NCBI GenBank assembly: GCA_001872985.1
Contig: MNYA01000150.1
Span: forward strand, 1-5,772
DNA: 5,772 nucleotides
Direction of reading: 5' to 3'
Origin: a bacterium CG2_30_54_10
GTDB taxonomy: Bacteria > Muiribacteriota > Ozemobacteria > Ozemobacterales > Ozemobacteraceae
Under the pieces are notes generated by a model, which was not told where the DNA came from, searched no databases, and worked only from the letters and a program-made list of their open reading frames with translations. Below are positions 1-3,000 of this stretch, one piece after another (the first letter of the stretch is position 1; each line of letters begins with the position of its first letter). The translations under genes were made by a program, and so were the position numbers.

Positions 1-56
1 GTCTGCCTTCACTCTTCCCCCGACTTATTGAGATGATTCAAAGTTATTTACAATAA
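1..56 (+). CDS. Possible C-terminal end of an upstream gene (partial)
   Basis: In the frame beginning at base 3, seventeen sense codons end in TAA at 54-56. The tail reads LPSLFPRLIEMIQSYLQ, which looks like an ordinary amphipathic protein C-terminus. The other two plus-strand frames stop at 29-31 and 34-36, so this is the only plus frame that could carry coding sequence from the left up to the start of the big gene. It is too short to identify. If real, its stop lies about 10 bases before the proposed CTG 67 start of the cyclase gene, which would fit co-transcription and translational coupling. It may also be chance. Confidence 0.35.
   Translation, partial: LPSLFPRLIEMIQSYLQ
28..54 (+). promoter_or_regulatory. 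Candidate sigma-70-type promoter
   Basis: TTGAGA at 28-33 and TACAAT at 49-54 each match five of six bases of the -35 and -10 consensus. The spacer is 15 bp, shorter than the preferred 17. They sit in the only AT-rich pocket of the left end, immediately before the large gene. Transcription would begin near base 60, which leaves almost no leader for CTG 67 but about 78 bases for ATG 139. The overlap with a possible upstream coding end weakens the call. Confidence 0.22.
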
Positions 57-69
57 AGAAGAACCTCTG
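56..69 (+). promoter_or_regulatory. Weak ribosome binding site and candidate CTG start
   Basis: AAAGAAGAA at 56-63 (counting the A of the TAA) contains an AGAAG purine run, with about five bases between it and CTG at 67-69. Starting here gives a leader of about 13 polar residues followed by an uninterrupted hydrophobic helix. By contrast, ATG 139 is preceded by pyrimidine-rich CTCATTCTCTCGGTA with no Shine-Dalgarno match and would remove half of that helix. ATT 46 is another rare possibility. CTG starts are uncommon, so this remains a proposal. Confidence 0.3.
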
Positions 70-3000
70 TCTGAACCTGTCGCGCTCCCGTCGATCCGCT
101 CTTCGGGGGGGCTGATACTACCGCTCATTCTCTCGGTAATGCCCCTGGTTTTCCTTTTCTGGGAAACCAGCCGTCAGGCCACGGTTGAAAGCCAGGAAGA
201 ATCCTCCAGCCTCCTTGAACGGTCAACCCCGCTCGCCCGGATGTTCCGCGAATTGTCCGCCCCGGATTCCCTTATTCGCTCGCGTGCCCGACGATTGAAG
301 ATTGCCTGGGAAAACGCCGATCGCGCGTCGCTCCCCCTCGACTCGCGGCAAGCGTGCCTCGGAAGGGTACTTCAATCCTTTAGCGCCGGGCCGGCATCCG
401 AAGCTTTCCTCTGGGCAGTGGTCTTTCCCGATGGGAACCCAAAACATGATCCGATCGTGCTTTCCGGCAATGGAACGGCGGTCTCTGAGAAGCGCCTCGT
501 TTCAAGCCTTCTTCGGGATGTGGTCCGACAAAACCTGCGGAAGGGAAAAAACCTGGAGGACCTCGGCTGGGCTAATCTTCTTCGGGGTCTTTTCGGCTAC
601 AGATTTTTTCCAAGCCTCTTCGCTCCGGCCTACATGGGAACCCCGCTCCCGACGGTCTATCGCCGTAAGTCCGGTTTCCTGACCTTTGAGATCTGCAAAA
701 ACGGCGACAAGGTTCTTGGAGCTTTCCTCCTCCTGATGACGGAAAATCCTGACCGACTGCACTTCGTAGGCGTAAATTATCTCATGAATAACTGGCGCCC
801 GGGCGGGGTAATCCCGGCTGTCCTCCCTCTTCCCATCGACATGGGGCCGGCCACAGGGGAAATACGACTTCCCGCGAAATTCGATCGTCCAAAAGTCCGC
901 GCAGTCCTCGATCGTTTTGCCCGTTCTTTCGGAGTTAGAAAATCAAGAAATTTCGGGGACCAACTGGGCGATGTGCGCCTTCCCGTCCATCTGGTTAATA
1001 GAGTGATAACACTCGGACCATGGTGGGCCCGCGTGTGCCCATTGGATGTGAGAACCGGAAAAGTCGGTGTGTTACTTTTCCCAAAACGCCCCCGCTTGCC
1101 CACGTCCCTCGGTCTTTTGCTTCAAGGTGGGGTGGTGATCTGGTCCGTCACGATGATTCTGATTTTTGGAAACCGGATGAAAACCGGGAACTGGCCCGAA
1201 CCGGGCGTTCGACAATCGCTTCGATTGTGGTTCGTGGGTTTGGTCTCCCTCCCCATCCTTGCCGGCCTTGTTGCCGGAAACAGGTTCCTCGACCACCACG
1301 AACGGAATCTCAGGCGGGCTCTCGCCCATAGTCTTGAAAATCGCCTTCGGGCAATAGAACAGGATGTCGGCCGCAAGCTCGCAGCGCCGAAATTGCATTT
1401 GTACAAACTCCTTTCATCTTCATATCAAGGCGGCCGTCCCTTTCTCACCCTGCTCGAAGAGGCTTTTTCCCGCAAGGATCAAAGACCAAAAGTCCTTGAT
1501 GAAATGCTGGAAAAAAGCCGTATCGCCGGAATTGAACTACTTTCGGTCTTCGTTTTCGCCCCCGGGACCATGACCTTCCAGGCCGGAAGTCTTGACATCG
1601 CATCAAAGGACAACCCCCAGGTACAGCCGCTCCTTCGCCGCCTTTGGGGTGGGATTCTGAAACCCTACGCTTCTGAACCCGCCTCGGTTACCGGGAACAT
1701 TCCCGGTTCCGGCCTCTTTGGAGCGGATTTTTCGAATTTGCTGACCCTTAAATCAGCCTACTTAGATCGGGCTGATAAATTCTGGATCGGGGAAACCCAG
1801 CTCATGTGCTTGGCTACGCCAGTCTATTCCGGGAAAATTCCGAAATTCGTCGTGAGTTTCTTTTGGGACCAGGAAGCAAGAGCACGCGATTTCCTGATAG
1901 CGAGACTTCCACAGGAATCCCTTTCAAGCGATGATCTTATCGGAATCGGCTTCTTCCAGCGAACAGGATCGGCACTTCATTTGAAAGTCGCTTCGGGTTG
2001 CACGATCGATTTTCCAAATCTTGCCAGGGATGCCGTTCCCAGCGCCGCCTCCCCAAGGGTGCTTGGAGATGGAGCCCGCCTAGGGATAAGCATCGCGACC
2101 AGCGATTTCCCGAGGTTGCTTTTGATTGCCCAGGCATCGCTTTCCCCGGTCAAGGCAAAGATAGCTTCGGAAAGAATGCAGCTTCAAATTCTCTTCGCCG
2201 CTGCCCTTGCGATGGTTTTTCTGCTTGGAAACATAATGTCCCACTGGATGGCTTCCCCTATTATCCGCATCAGCAGCGGTCTCGATAAAATCGCCAAAGG
2301 TGACCTGGCAATCACGGTTTCCGAAGCCAGACCTGATGAACTGGGCGAGGCCGGCAGAATCCTTGATTCCATGACCCGAGAGCTCGCCGAGCGGAAAAAG
2401 CTGGCCAGGTTTGTTGCCCCGCAGGTCCTCGCCGCGGTAGCCGGCGGAAACCTTCGGCAGGCAGCGGAGGGGGAGAGAATGACGGCGACCGTACTCACCT
2501 CGGACATCCGCTCTTTCACCACCCTCTCCGAGACCAATTCTCCGCGTGATGTATTTCAGGCGCTGAACACCCACTTCCAGGCTATGACCGTTGCGATTCA
2601 AAGTCACGGCGGGGTGGTGGGGCAGTTCATCGGCGATGCCGTGGTCGCGGTTTTTTCCCCATCGATCAAATCTGTGACGGGTGGACGTGCTCACGCGGGG
2701 CGTGCTCTCGCCGCGGCTCGTGAAATGCGGTCCGCGCACAACATCATTCAATCGAGGCGGCGAGCCGCCGGTTTGTTCGGGTATGAGATCGGGATCGGCC
2801 TCGAAACCGGGGAGGTTCTATCCGGCATTGTTGGTGACGGGGAAGTGCGCCTGGATTACTCGGTCCTCGGGGAACCGGTCATCCGCTCCGCCGAACTCGA
2901 GAGCCTTTCACGACACGGCCATGCTTCAAGGATTATCGCCTCCACGATAGTGAGGAAAGCCAATCCCGCCGTCCGGTTCGATCAACTTCCCGACTTTGAC

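Noticed and set aside
302..682. Plus-strand open frame of 126 codons in another frame over ECD-1
   Set aside because: Arg/Ser-rich translation typical of an off-frame read; the frame that continues into the HAMP-cyclase is the coding one.
2080..2751. Minus-strand open frame of 223 codons
   Set aside because: It lies opposite the HAMP and cyclase coding region, has no recognisable domain and an unlikely composition; the plus frame is strongly supported by family motifs.
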